Shown piece after piece: positions 1 through 7,775 of a stretch of 39,427 nucleotides of DNA (its first letter is position 1; each line of letters begins with the position of its first letter). Source of the DNA: an uncultured Bacteroidales bacterium (GTDB taxonomy: Bacteria; Bacteroidota; Bacteroidia; Bacteroidales; Muribaculaceae); assembly GCA_946412245.1 (NCBI GenBank), contig CAMKGM010000028.1, forward strand, positions 1 through 39,427, read 5' to 3'. Both the position numbers and the translations under genes were made by a program. The notes under the pieces were generated by a model. The model had not been told where the DNA came from and searched no databases. It saw only the letters and a program-made list of their open reading frames with translations.

Positions 1-78
1 ATAATAATACTGTTTTTTGTTTACAACTTTGTAAACCCATTTCAGGACAAGTCATTACACGAATTGTTTGGTTTTATC

Positions 79-123
79 GGGAAGGGTGGGAAGGATGAAA
101 CTTTTGGGAAAAGTGGGAAAAAT
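79..123. repeat. 9-bp degenerate tandem repeat, five units
   Basis: The units start at exactly 9-bp steps (79, 88, 97, 106, 115): gggaagggt, gggaaggat, gaaactttt, gggaaaagt, gggaaaaat. Four of the five begin with gggaa; the central unit has diverged. The composition resembles the ggaaaaatgtg core of the 33-bp array at 11203-11365. No coding function is apparent. Confidence 0.7.
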
Positions 124-177
124 ACGGGTGTTTTTTTGTATAACCAATTGTCCTTCAGGAGTATGGGTTGATTTTGG

Positions 178-240
178 ATTGTACTGCTTTCGTTGCCTAT
201 TGTACTGCTTTCGTTGCCTATTGTACTGCTTTCGATAACT
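178..240. repeat. 21-bp tandem repeat, three units
   Basis: Two identical 21-bp units (178-198 and 199-219) begin attgtactgctttcg. A third (220-240) is identical for its first 16 bases and then diverges. A decayed fourth copy (attgtg-tactttcgg) follows at about 242-257. The unit is a multiple of three, so an open frame runs through it, but the frame has no other protein-like character. It may be an expanded minisatellite or the remains of a mobile or regulatory element. Confidence 0.8.
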
Positions 241-470
241 TATTGTGTACTTTCGGTGGGAGGGCTACAAGGAAAACTATGTCAAAGAACGTGGTTGCGA
301 CAAAGATAGAAGAAAGATGGGTGTTGCGCGAGAGCAATAACACACGTTGTTTAATATGGGAGTCGTGCTGGCGCACGAGAAATCTTGCAAACCGGAACAA
401 ATCTAACAAGTTTATTGGTCGCCCTGCGGGGCTGCTCCGCATAAAAAAACATGAAATTTTTGCGAAAAAA

Positions 471-500
471 CAACTTAAAAGTTGTACAACTTAAAAGTTG
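471..500. promoter_or_regulatory. Double palindromic operator candidate of the toxin-antitoxin operon
   Basis: Two identical 14-bp inverted repeats (caactt-aa-aagttg) occupy 471-484 and 487-500, separated by 2 bp, giving a 16-bp period. They cover the place where the -33 element should be (TTG at 482-484 is 20 nt from the -7 box) and end 4 bp before the -7 box at 505-512. A paired dimer site over the promoter is the arrangement expected for autorepression by an Xre-type antitoxin. The binding protein is inferred from context. Confidence 0.65.
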
Positions 501-504
501 TTAT

Positions 505-512
505 TATCTTTG
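505..512 (+). promoter_or_regulatory. Bacteroidetes -7 promoter box of the toxin-antitoxin operon
   Basis: The sequence tatctttg matches TAnnTTTG exactly. It lies 17 nt upstream of the chosen toxin start at 530, which leaves a very short 5' UTR. It also argues that the upstream in-frame start at 482 is not used, because that codon lies upstream of the predicted transcription start. Confidence 0.75.
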
Positions 513-529
513 CAAAAAGTTTTAAACCA

Positions 530-1081
530 ATGATGACATTTGATGATATAACAGAAGATGGGAGATTATGGGCTGTTCGTTATGATGGCGAATCAGACAA
601 TGTGCTTTATAATCTTTTTGAACAGTGGAATGATGTGACTTGGTTACGGGCATTCTTCAAGGCAAACATAGAAGACTTGACATCCTATTTCAAAATAACT
701 GATGTGAATCAAGCCATTAAGGACACTATCGAAGACAGTGAACGATTGCAATGCATCATCATGGACATCTCGCCTGACGCCGACCTTGATGCCATCTTCC
801 GTCCGCTTGAGAACTACCGCATTAGCGACTCGACACTTGGCAAAGAAAAAGCAAGATTACGCCACCAAATTCGCCATTCGTCATGGCTTCGCATTTATGC
901 TATCAAACTTGCCACAGGAGTCTATATCATCACTGGCGGAGCAATAAAACTGACCTCCACCATGCAAGAGCGAGAGCACACACAAGCCGAGCTCGACAAG
1001 TTGGAAATGGTTCGAACCTTCTTGCTCAACGAGGGCATTATTGATGATGATGGATTTATAGATTATCTTAACACACTATAA
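530..1081 (+). CDS. Putative type II toxin (distant HigB/RelE-like), first gene of a toxin-antitoxin pair
   Basis: This is a 183-residue protein that I know only as a conserved hypothetical in Bacteroidales. The C-terminal half (about residues 105-170) has a basic segment, then YAIKLATGVYIITGGAIKLT and a Thr/Glu/Lys-rich helix. This resembles the last strands and helix of HigB/RelE-type mRNA interferases, but the similarity is weak and I cannot point to catalytic residues. The start was set at the ATGATG at 530 because the -7 promoter box at 505-512 excludes the longer frame from 482. The stop is 11 nt before an Xre-type HTH gene, and toxin-first order is the HigBA arrangement. The gene is AT-rich relative to the core genes, consistent with acquisition. 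A toxin role rests on context; a non-toxic partner of the regulator is possible. Confidence 0.65.
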   Translation: MMTFDDITEDGRLWAVRYDGESDNVLYNLFEQWNDVTWLRAFFKANIEDLTSYFKITDVNQAIKDTIEDSERLQCIIMDISPDADLDAIFRPLENYRISDSTLGKEKARLRHQIRHSSWLRIYAIKLATGVYIITGGAIKLTSTMQEREHTQAELDKLEMVRTFLLNEGIIDDDGFIDYLNTL

Positions 1082-1092
1082 TATTGCGAACA

Positions 1093-1401
1093 ATGAACCA
1101 GATTGTAAATAATTTAAGAAAACATCAATCCACTACTCCCTCACGATGGAGAGAGAGGGCTAATTGGCGGGAAGAAAACAAATCGTGGCTTCGTCATTCG
1201 CAACATATTGCGATGATGATGCTTGACAAAATGGAAGAACTCGGCATGACTCAACGCGTTCTTGCTGAACGAATGGGATGCAGCCAGCAATATGTTTCTC
1301 GCATTTTGAAGGGTCATGAGAACCTTTCAATAGAAACCATGTGCAAGATTGAGGACGCACTTGACCTTGCCATCTTGCCGCAAGTGCTGGAACCGGCATA
1401 A
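1093..1401 (+). CDS. Xre-family helix-turn-helix protein, probable antitoxin
   Basis: This 102-residue protein has a cro/C1-type HTH at about residues 52-95 (TQRVLAERMGCSQQYVSRIL followed by a KGHENLSIETMCKIEDAL helix). An N-terminal helical segment of about 50 residues may contact the toxin. ATG 1093 is preferred over the in-frame TTG at 1084; it lies 11 nt after the toxin stop, so the two genes should be co-transcribed from the promoter at 505-512. By analogy with HigA-type antitoxins it should bind and neutralise the upstream protein and repress the operon, most simply through the two palindromes at 471-500. The HTH assignment is secure; the antitoxin role is inferred from gene order. Confidence 0.8.
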   Translation: MNQIVNNLRKHQSTTPSRWRERANWREENKSWLRHSQHIAMMMLDKMEELGMTQRVLAERMGCSQQYVSRILKGHENLSIETMCKIEDALDLAILPQVLEPA

Positions 1402-1452
1402 CTCGCATTTGTCCCGTTAGGGAGGCTCTCGCACAAAGTACAGTAAATGATG

Positions 1453-1485
1453 AGGGCTGGCGGTGAGGCCAGCCCTGAGTGTTTT
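1453..1485 (+). terminator. Intrinsic terminator after the toxin-antitoxin operon
   Basis: A perfect 9-bp stem (agggctggc / gccagccct) with a 6-nt loop at 1453-1476 is followed by gagtgtttt. The U-tract is short. The hairpin lies between the antitoxin stop (1401) and the end of the convergent gene (1534). Confidence 0.65.
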
Positions 1486-1533
1486 AAACATTTGGATTAT
1501 TAATATTTCACTGTTTCTTTTCGCTCATTGTTA

Positions 1534-2580
1534 TTATTCAACAACACACAAAAAGTCAATAATTTGTAACTTATCAAATAAATTAGAAAAACGAATCACA
1601 TTATTTTCCAGAGAAGGAAATAAGGAATACTTTGATTCCTTTTTTGTTCTATATTCAAAAGGATGAATATAATCATTTTTCTTTTTCTTCTCTGATTCAC
1701 GAGTTGTAGCTATCAGTGAATCCACCTTTATGGTTGATACATCTTTAAAATGATATGTATATGTTTCGACAAAACCTGACTGGCCTGAACGATTTGGGTC
1801 AATATTCTCTACCTTCATAACTTTATCATTCACAAATGATATAATAATATGCCGCATGCCGTCATCAAACACATATTTATCTTTTGGATAGTTATTGTCT
1901 GCAAGGAATGATATCCTTTGAGCAAAAAGATGATAACTAGCACTATCTCCACTATAATGGATGAAACTCGGAGGAGGCCAAATTGGGGAACGAGACTGCT
2001 TATCAAAAACCGACTTGTTTTCCGAGGAAAACTTTTCTTCATAACAATTATCTTGATTCAATTTGACTTTCTCAAGGCTGTCTTCGATAAAATATATCTG
2101 GCTTTTGACGGAATCAAGAATTCTGTTATACTTTATTGTATCTTGTTCTTTAGCATTAAAATAGTAAACATCAATTCCTGATTTATAAATATCTTCTCTA
2201 TAATACCTTGTCAATGTATCTTGATTATAAACTTGAATGATTGAATCTTGATTATGGTAAGAACCACATTTAGTTGTGGAGTATTTATCCCTAAATTCAG
2301 CTTTGTCTATATGCTGAAAATCAAATGAATTTATTGTATTGTGTAACCAACCAAAAACAAGAAAAACGCCATCATCTTTACATGTGATTGATTTATAAAT
2401 ACACTCGCCTTCCCCACCACACACCTCTCGAGAAAATGAAGGATAAGAAAAAACAAATTGCGTATTTTCTATATAATCTATTGTGTCATGCTTCATAGCA
2501 TCATTTTCAGCATTAGAAAACAACGAGATGCACAAAAAAAGCATTAATACTGCAAGTGTTCTATTTAATCCATTTTTCAT
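1534..2580 (-). CDS. Secreted protein of unknown function
   Basis: This 348-residue protein has an N-terminal signal peptide (basic MKNGLNR, then a hydrophobic core, probable cleavage after about residue 24 at SNA/EN). I do not recognise the family. The mature part is rich in Asp, Ser, Tyr and Lys, has several cysteines, and contains a KKKK run near residue 300. The frame is open further upstream, but ATG 2580 is the likely start because the -7 box at 2607-2614 would lie inside any longer frame and the signal peptide begins here. The gene is monocistronic, clearly AT-rich like the neighbouring toxin-antitoxin pair, and convergent with it. It is probably periplasmic or surface-exposed and part of the same accessory segment. 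No function is assigned. Confidence 0.7.
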   Translation of the reverse strand: MKNGLNRTLAVLMLFLCISLFSNAENDAMKHDTIDYIENTQFVFSYPSFSREVCGGEGECIYKSITCKDDGVFLVFGWLHNTINSFDFQHIDKAEFRDKYSTTKCGSYHNQDSIIQVYNQDTLTRYYREDIYKSGIDVYYFNAKEQDTIKYNRILDSVKSQIYFIEDSLEKVKLNQDNCYEEKFSSENKSVFDKQSRSPIWPPPSFIHYSGDSASYHLFAQRISFLADNNYPKDKYVFDDGMRHIIISFVNDKVMKVENIDPNRSGQSGFVETYTYHFKDVSTIKVDSLIATTRESEKKKKNDYIHPFEYRTKKESKYSLFPSLENNVIRFSNLFDKLQIIDFLCVVE

Positions 2581-2606
2581 AATTCTCTGCTGTTTTGTTG
2601 TTGGTG

Positions 2607-2614
2607 CAAAGTTA
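2607..2614 (-). promoter_or_regulatory. Promoter -7 box for the secreted unknown protein
   Basis: On the minus strand TAACTTTG matches TAnnTTTG, with a TTTGG 19 nt upstream. It lies 26 nt before the ATG at 2580. Confidence 0.7.
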
Positions 2615-2748
2615 CTACCACAAAACGGACATTCCAAATTTTTTGGCAGAAAAAAGAGTTTCAAATTTCACTTACAATGCGTTAACATTTAACTATTTAA
2701 GGATTTTTGGGGTGTATCATTCCGTTTCAAGGGCCCTATTAATAACAT

Positions 2749-2782
2749 AAAAAACTGCGGCATCCATGAAGGGTGCCGCAGT
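2749..2782 (-). terminator. Intrinsic terminator of the M16 peptidase gene
   Basis: Read on the minus strand, a perfect 9-bp GC-rich stem (actgcggca / tgccgcagt, 2774-2782 with 2754-2762) is followed by six T residues (2749-2754). It lies about 50 nt downstream of the M16 stop at 2834. Confidence 0.85.
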
Positions 2783-2833
2783 GGTTGTCGTTATTGTGCA
2801 CTTAAAAGTGCATCGCCTTGAATAAGATAGGGA

Positions 2834-5659
2834 TTATTCTTCGGGGAGCATGATGACTTGTACGTTGTTGCCTGACTTCATGAAGACGTTCTTGACGAAG
2901 TTGCTGATCTTGGCGGGAGTGAGTCCGTTGACGATGTCATTGTACGAGGTTTGGATGTCAAGTCCGCGACGCTTCCACTGGCTGAGAATATTGAGCCAGT
3001 AAGAGTTCTTCTTCATGTTGGTGTCGTGGCGCTTGATCATGAGGTCCTTGATTTCCTTGACGGTAACCTCGTCGATGCCGGCCACCATGTCGTTGAGCGA
3101 CTCGTTCATAATCTTGAGGGCTACGTCTTTCTTCTCAGGTTTCATCTGTACCATACCGGTGAGCATGGTGAAGGGGGTGTCGCCGTCCATCTCAACTGCG
3201 CCATAAGCATCGGGTGAGTAGGCAGCACCTTCGTCTTCACGAATCTTCTGGGTGTACATTTTTTCGAGCACTTGACCGGTGACGTTAGCCAAGATGTAGT
3301 TCTCAATAGTGAAGGGTTCGCTAGTTGAGAACCAGGTGAAGTTGGCCATAGCCTTAGGAGTCTCGCTCTTATTGGTGAACTGGTTGACAACCTTGCCGGT
3401 GGGCCATTGCGAAACGTTCTTGTAGTTCTCTTTGACACCCACTTGAGCGGGCAGCGAAGCGATGTATTGCTCGATGAGCGGCTTGATGGTTGCTTCGTCG
3501 AAGCTACCCACGAAGAAGAAGGTGAAGTCGGCGGCGTTGTTGTAGCGCTCCTTAGCGATTTGGAGAATGCGGTCGTAGTTCATTTGATGGAGCAAATCCA
3601 CATCGAAAGGTTTGCTGCGCCAGTGGTGGTTGCCCAGGGTGTACTCAACCGAGTCGCTGAATACGTTCTCGGGATCGAGTCCCTTGTTCTTGAGTTGAGT
3701 CTCAATGAGCGAAACAATGCGGTCGTAGCTCTTCTGGTCCTTCTTGATGTTAGTGAACTTGAGGTAGGTGAGTTGGAACAGGGTCTCAATGTCTTTCTTG
3801 GCAGAATTACCTGAAACGCGTTCGTAAGAGTCAGTAAGGTTGAGGCTCACGTGAGCGTTCTTACCGGCGAGTGCCTTGTCGAGCTGGGTGTAGTCAAACT
3901 CGCCCAAACCGCTCATTTCAAGAGCAACGTCAAAGAGTTGGAAGTTAGCATAGTCTTTCTCGCCATAGAGTGAGTTGCCACCCTTAGACTCGGCGAACAT
4001 CATAACCTCGTCGTCCTTGAAGTCGGTGGGTTTGATAATCACGGTAGCACCGTTGCTCAGTGTGAGTTCCTTGTAGCCAAACTTGTCGTTGGTGGTTTCC
4101 TTGACAATCTTGCCGGCCTTGGGCAATTCCTTGATGAGGGGTTCGTCCTTGACATTGTCGACATAAGGCTCAATCTTGGCGCTACGTGCGGTTTGCACGG
4201 CGTTGAGCAGTTGGGCGGGAGTGGGATAAACGGCGCCGTCCTTTTCCTGGTTGAAGTTCATGATTACCAGGTTGGTGTCGTTTTCGCTGATGAGACTCTC
4301 GGCCAGCTGGTTAACCACGTCAACAGGAATGTTGGGAGCGACCATGTTCATGAGTTGGTACTCAGTCTCCACGCTTGCATAGGGCTCTTTCTCGAGATAG
4401 TGGGCGGCATACTGGCGGCCGAAGTTATCGTTATTGATTTGGTTGCGGTTGTTGTAGTACTTCTCGAGGTTGCTTAAGTAATCGTCTTTAGCGCGGGCAT
4501 ACTCGGTAGCGGTGAAGCCGTGTTGCTTGACGCGCATAGCCTCGGTGGTGAGCACTTCGAGTGCTTTCTCGTTCATGCCTTCTTTAGCAACAGCGGTGAA
4601 TGAGAGAGCGTCTTTGGTCTTAGCGAAGATGAAGTTACCGTCGCCGACGAAGGCCTGCATGAATGGGCAGTCAGCGTCTTGTGTCTTCTCTTCGAGACGC
4701 TGGTTGAACATGCGAATCATCATGTTGCGGGCATAACTGAAGACCATGTAGGAGATGTTGCCCTTAATCTCGTCGGGCAGGGGGTCGTGCTTGAACATGA
4801 GTTGGACGATGGGGAACTGTTGCTCCTTGTCCTTGTCGACGATGACGATAGGCTCATTGTTATCGGGCACAGGCTCGTCAACCACTTGCGCTGCATCGGC
4901 GGCGGGAGCGGGAATGGAGCTGAACATTTCTTTAATCTTGGCCTCGGTGCGGTCTACATCGATGTCGCCAACCACGATAATTGCCTGGTTGTCGGGGCGA
5001 TACCACTTGTGGTAGTAGTCACGGAGTTCGTTGTACTTGAAACCGTCGACCACGCTCATCAGACCGATGGGCATGCGCTTGCCGTACTTCGAGCCGGGGT
5101 AAATGGCCTCGAGGTTGCGCTCGTACATGCGCTGCATGGCGGTAGAACGCAGGCGCCACTCCTCATGAATCACACCACGCTCCTTGTCAATCTCATCGCC
5201 TTCGAGCAACAGGCCGTTAGACCAGTCCTTGAGGATGAGCAGGCAGGAGTCGAGTGCCGAAACGCGAGTTGAAGGCACATCGTTGATGTTGTAGACCGTT
5301 TGGTCAACACTGGTGTAGGCATTGAGGTCGCCACCGAACTGTACGCCCAGGCTGCGGGTGTAGTCAATCACGCCCTTGCCCTCGCCGTGGAAGTTCTCGG
5401 AACCGTTAAAAGCCATGTGCTCCAGGAAGTGAGCCAAACCACGCTGGCTTTCTTCCTCTTGGATAGAACCTACTCGCTGTGCGATGTAGAAGTTCACACG
5501 ATGTTCGGGATAGTCGTTGTGTCGCACATAGTAGGTGAGGCCGTTGGCCAACTTGCCGGTGCGCACAGCGGTGTCATTGGGCACAGCCATGTCTTGCGCC
5601 ACACTCACGCTGGCGGTGAGCATTGCGATGGCTGCCATGAAAAAATAGCGGATTTTCAT
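2834..5659 (-). CDS. M16 family (insulinase/pitrilysin-type) zinc metallopeptidase, secreted
   Basis: This 941-residue protein begins with a signal peptide (about residues 1-21, ending SVAQ), so it should act in the periplasm or at the outer membrane. The inverted zinc motif HxxEH is intact as H77-F-L-E80-H81, followed by AFNG. The third ligand is expected in the ERGVIHEEW stretch about 75 residues downstream. Two tandem M16 halves are visible: the N-terminal half carries the metal site, and the C-terminal half begins near YKELTLSNGATVIIKP and lacks HxxEH, as in other long M16 enzymes. The length matches the roughly 940-residue Bacteroidetes M16 proteins. It has its own promoter (5744-5751) and terminator, so it is monocistronic. 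Substrates are unknown; peptide degradation after protein breakdown is the usual proposal. Confidence 0.95.
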   Translation of the reverse strand: MKIRYFFMAAIAMLTASVSVAQDMAVPNDTAVRTGKLANGLTYYVRHNDYPEHRVNFYIAQRVGSIQEEESQRGLAHFLEHMAFNGSENFHGEGKGVIDYTRSLGVQFGGDLNAYTSVDQTVYNINDVPSTRVSALDSCLLILKDWSNGLLLEGDEIDKERGVIHEEWRLRSTAMQRMYERNLEAIYPGSKYGKRMPIGLMSVVDGFKYNELRDYYHKWYRPDNQAIIVVGDIDVDRTEAKIKEMFSSIPAPAADAAQVVDEPVPDNNEPIVIVDKDKEQQFPIVQLMFKHDPLPDEIKGNISYMVFSYARNMMIRMFNQRLEEKTQDADCPFMQAFVGDGNFIFAKTKDALSFTAVAKEGMNEKALEVLTTEAMRVKQHGFTATEYARAKDDYLSNLEKYYNNRNQINNDNFGRQYAAHYLEKEPYASVETEYQLMNMVAPNIPVDVVNQLAESLISENDTNLVIMNFNQEKDGAVYPTPAQLLNAVQTARSAKIEPYVDNVKDEPLIKELPKAGKIVKETTNDKFGYKELTLSNGATVIIKPTDFKDDEVMMFAESKGGNSLYGEKDYANFQLFDVALEMSGLGEFDYTQLDKALAGKNAHVSLNLTDSYERVSGNSAKKDIETLFQLTYLKFTNIKKDQKSYDRIVSLIETQLKNKGLDPENVFSDSVEYTLGNHHWRSKPFDVDLLHQMNYDRILQIAKERYNNAADFTFFFVGSFDEATIKPLIEQYIASLPAQVGVKENYKNVSQWPTGKVVNQFTNKSETPKAMANFTWFSTSEPFTIENYILANVTGQVLEKMYTQKIREDEGAAYSPDAYGAVEMDGDTPFTMLTGMVQMKPEKKDVALKIMNESLNDMVAGIDEVTVKEIKDLMIKRHDTNMKKNSYWLNILSQWKRRGLDIQTSYNDIVNGLTPAKISNFVKNVFMKSGNNVQVIMLPEE

Positions 5660-5743
5660 AAGAGTTAAAAAATATAAGTTGGTTTGTTTATCTATTAGAC
5701 GTTGATAAATGGCATAAAGTTGCGTTTAGTGGAAAAATTTTAG

Positions 5744-5751
5744 CAAAGGTA
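5744..5751 (-). promoter_or_regulatory. Promoter -7 box of the M16 peptidase gene
   Basis: On the minus strand TACCTTTG matches TAnnTTTG, with a TTG 19 nt upstream. The predicted 5' UTR is roughly 80 nt. Confidence 0.7.
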
Positions 5752-5836
5752 ATGTAAAAAGTGTGCAAAACAATCAAATCAAGGGAAAATTTTAAAGATT
5801 TTACCACACAAGGGGCATAACTGCGCATTTTTTAAT

Positions 5837-5844
5837 TAATTTTG
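5837..5844 (+). promoter_or_regulatory. Promoter -7 box of the pseudouridine synthase gene
   Basis: The sequence taattttg matches TAnnTTTG and lies 21 nt before the ATG at 5866. This favours ATG 5866 over the in-frame TTG at 5842, which overlaps the box. Confidence 0.7.
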
Positions 5845-5865
5845 CACAAAAATAAAACAGAAAAT

Positions 5866-6792
5866 ATGCGTCAAACGTCATTACGAGGCAAGGGCAAGCT
5901 GTCGAAGCCCGGAGTCAAGAATATTGCGAAATTCACATCGCCCCACGCAGGCGGCCTGCTTGAGGTCGTGGGCAAGTTGCTACCGGACCATAGCGCGACG
6001 CGTGTGAAGTCGCTGCTGCGTCATCGTCAGTTGGCAGTGAACGGGACGGCCACCACACAGTTTGACTATCCTGTGGCTGAGGGCGATGAGATATGGGTGA
6101 ACTATGGCGGATCGTTTGATGTGTTCCGTCATCCGAACCTGAAGTTACTCTATGAGGACGAGAGCATCTTGGTGGTAGACAAGGGCTACGGGATGCTGTC
6201 GACAGCGGCCGGCAAGGTGAAGGACGACACGGTGTTCAGCGTGATGCGCGCCTATGTGAAAAAGCGCAACGAGCACGCGCGCGTGTTCATTGTTCATCGT
6301 TTGGACCGCGACACATCGGGCATCATGCTGCTGACGCGCACAGCCAAGGCTCGCGAGAAACTGGTGAAGAACTGGACGCAGATGGTGGCCGAGCGCCATT
6401 ATGTGGCGGTGGTCGAGGGAGAGATGGACAAGGACGAAGGGCTGATTCAGAGCTATCTGTACGATGGTGATGACAACTATACCGTTCATTCGACCGACGA
6501 CCCCAACCGCGGCACGCTTGCCAAAACCCGCTATACTGTGCTGGAGCGCGGTGCCGACAAGACGTTGGTGCAACTATCGTTGCGCAAGGGGTTGAAGAAC
6601 CAGTTGCGCGTGCACATGAGCGACCAGGGTCACCCCATCAGCGGCGACCGGAAGTATGGCGGGCATCCTAACGCCATTAAGCGGCTGGCGCTACACGCCA
6701 CGCATCTCAAGATTACGCATCCGGCAACCGGCCAGGAAATGACATTTGACTCACCGGTGCCCGATTCGTTCAGGGAGTTGTTGGCTTTGTGA
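5866..6792 (+). CDS. RluA-family ribosomal large-subunit pseudouridine synthase
   Basis: This 308-residue enzyme should isomerise specific uridines of 23S rRNA to pseudouridine. An S4-like RNA-binding domain lies at about residues 27-80 (ATRVKSLLRHRQLAVNG, then a GDEIWV turn). The catalytic domain follows, with the hallmark HRLDRDTSG at 144-152; D147 is the expected nucleophile. Later conserved parts include QLSLRKGLKNQLRVHMS and GHPISGDRKYGG. The length is typical of RluC/RluD-like enzymes, but the exact target uridine cannot be read from the sequence, so no gene symbol is given. It is divergent from the M16 gene and is followed, after a heptanucleotide array, by the ABC transporter operon. 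Confidence 0.93.
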   Translation: MRQTSLRGKGKLSKPGVKNIAKFTSPHAGGLLEVVGKLLPDHSATRVKSLLRHRQLAVNGTATTQFDYPVAEGDEIWVNYGGSFDVFRHPNLKLLYEDESILVVDKGYGMLSTAAGKVKDDTVFSVMRAYVKKRNEHARVFIVHRLDRDTSGIMLLTRTAKAREKLVKNWTQMVAERHYVAVVEGEMDKDEGLIQSYLYDGDDNYTVHSTDDPNRGTLAKTRYTVLERGADKTLVQLSLRKGLKNQLRVHMSDQGHPISGDRKYGGHPNAIKRLALHATHLKITHPATGQEMTFDSPVPDSFRELLAL

Positions 6793-6796
6793 CTTC

Positions 6797-6838
6797 GTGA
6801 TGAGAGATGAGTGATGAGAGATTAGAGATTAGTGATAT
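6797..6838. repeat. Heptanucleotide tandem array 1 (six units)
   Basis: Six consecutive 7-nt units (gtgatga, gagatga, gtgatga, gagatta, gagatta, gtgatat) start 4 nt after the stop codon ending at 6792. It fills most of the gap before the ABC ATPase gene. The last unit runs into gatatttg, one mismatch from a TAnnTTTG box. Confidence 0.75.
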
Positions 6839-6869
6839 TTGAATTCAATAATAAAAAAATATTAATGTG

Positions 6870-7775
6870 ATGAATTTTATAGAAATCAAAGATGTGGTGA
6901 AGCAGTACGACGGCCACTTGGCGCTTGACCGCGTGAGCATGGATGTGCCTGAGGGTATCATCTATGGCCTGCTCGGTCCGAACGGTGCCGGCAAGACGTC
7001 GCTGATTCGCATCATCAACATGATTACGAAGCCCGATAGCGGCGAAGTGCTGCTGGGTGGCAAACCGTTGCAGCCCTCAGATGTGGCACAAATAGGCTAC
7101 CTGCCCGAGGAGCGCGGACTGTATAAGAAAATGAAAGTGGGTGACCACATTGTGTATCTTGCCCGCCTGAAGGGTGTGGACAAGGCGACCGCCGTGCAGC
7201 GCATGAACCAATGGCTGGAGCGATTTGACTTGACCGAATGGCGCGACAAGAAGGTAGAGGCGCTGTCAAAGGGTATGCAGCAAAAGGTGCAGTTCATAGC
7301 CACTGTGATTCATGAACCGCGATTGCTCATCTTTGACGAGCCATTCTCAGGCTTTGACCCGGTGAATGCCGAGCAACTCAAGCAGGAAATCCTGCGACTG
7401 AAAGACCAGGGCTCAACCATCCTGTTCTCGACCCACAACATGGAGAGCGTGGAGGCGATATGTGAGCGCATAACCCTGATTAACAGTGCCCGTGTGGTGC
7501 TGGAGGGCAGTGTGGCCGCCATCAAACAGGAGCATAAGAAACACTTGTATGAGATAGAGCAGGTGGACCGCGCAGCGACGTTGCCGACCAACGACACGCT
7601 CTACTCCATTGAGCAGACCACCCGCAACAGCACGCTCATCAGGCTCAACGACGGCGTGGCGTCGCGCGATGTGATTTCGTGGCTCAATGAACACGTGCAG
7701 TTGGCAGGATTCCATGAACTGCTACCCTCGATGAACGAAATATTTATAGAAACCGTTAAAGCTCTGAAGTCATGA
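6870..7775 (+). CDS. ABC transporter ATP-binding protein (NatA/DrrA-like exporter class)
   Basis: This 301-residue nucleotide-binding subunit has a Walker A GPNGAGKT at about 36-43, Q-loop IGYLPEERGLY, signature LSKGMQQKVQ, Walker B LLIFDEPFSGFD and H-loop STHNM. The roughly 80-residue C-terminal extension after the ABC core is typical of exporters that pair with a separate ABC-2 permease. ATG 6870 is chosen over the GTG three bases earlier. The stop overlaps the permease start in an ATGA, so translation is coupled. The pair probably exports a small hydrophobic compound, an ion or an envelope precursor; the substrate cannot be read from sequence. A weak promoter-like box at the end of the preceding heptad array may serve this operon. 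Confidence 0.93.
   Translation: MNFIEIKDVVKQYDGHLALDRVSMDVPEGIIYGLLGPNGAGKTSLIRIINMITKPDSGEVLLGGKPLQPSDVAQIGYLPEERGLYKKMKVGDHIVYLARLKGVDKATAVQRMNQWLERFDLTEWRDKKVEALSKGMQQKVQFIATVIHEPRLLIFDEPFSGFDPVNAEQLKQEILRLKDQGSTILFSTHNMESVEAICERITLINSARVVLEGSVAAIKQEHKKHLYEIEQVDRAATLPTNDTLYSIEQTTRNSTLIRLNDGVASRDVISWLNEHVQLAGFHELLPSMNEIFIETVKALKS

Larger units (their letters stand above)
1..529. other. AT-rich, repeat-bearing non-coding left edge
   Basis: No convincing gene is visible here. Positions 19-36 form an 18-bp inverted repeat (6-bp arms gtttac/gtaaac). A 9-bp tandem repeat lies at 79-123 and a 21-bp tandem repeat at 178-240, both listed separately. Positions 425-441 can form a small GC hairpin (tgcgg/ccgca) followed by an A-run, so it is not a plus-strand terminator. 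Open frames across this stretch encode only repeat-derived or low-complexity peptides. The right end holds the operator and promoter of the toxin-antitoxin pair. The base composition is visibly more AT-rich than in the core genes downstream, which suggests an accessory segment. Confidence 0.6.

Noticed and set aside
168-494. 108-codon open frame through the 21-bp repeats
   Set aside because: It is open only because the repeat unit is a multiple of three; it crosses the first operator palindrome, stops just before the toxin promoter box and has no protein-like features.
1463-1666. 67-codon plus-strand frame
   Set aside because: It starts within the terminator hairpin and overlaps the 3' end of the secreted protein gene on the other strand; no promoter or homology is evident.
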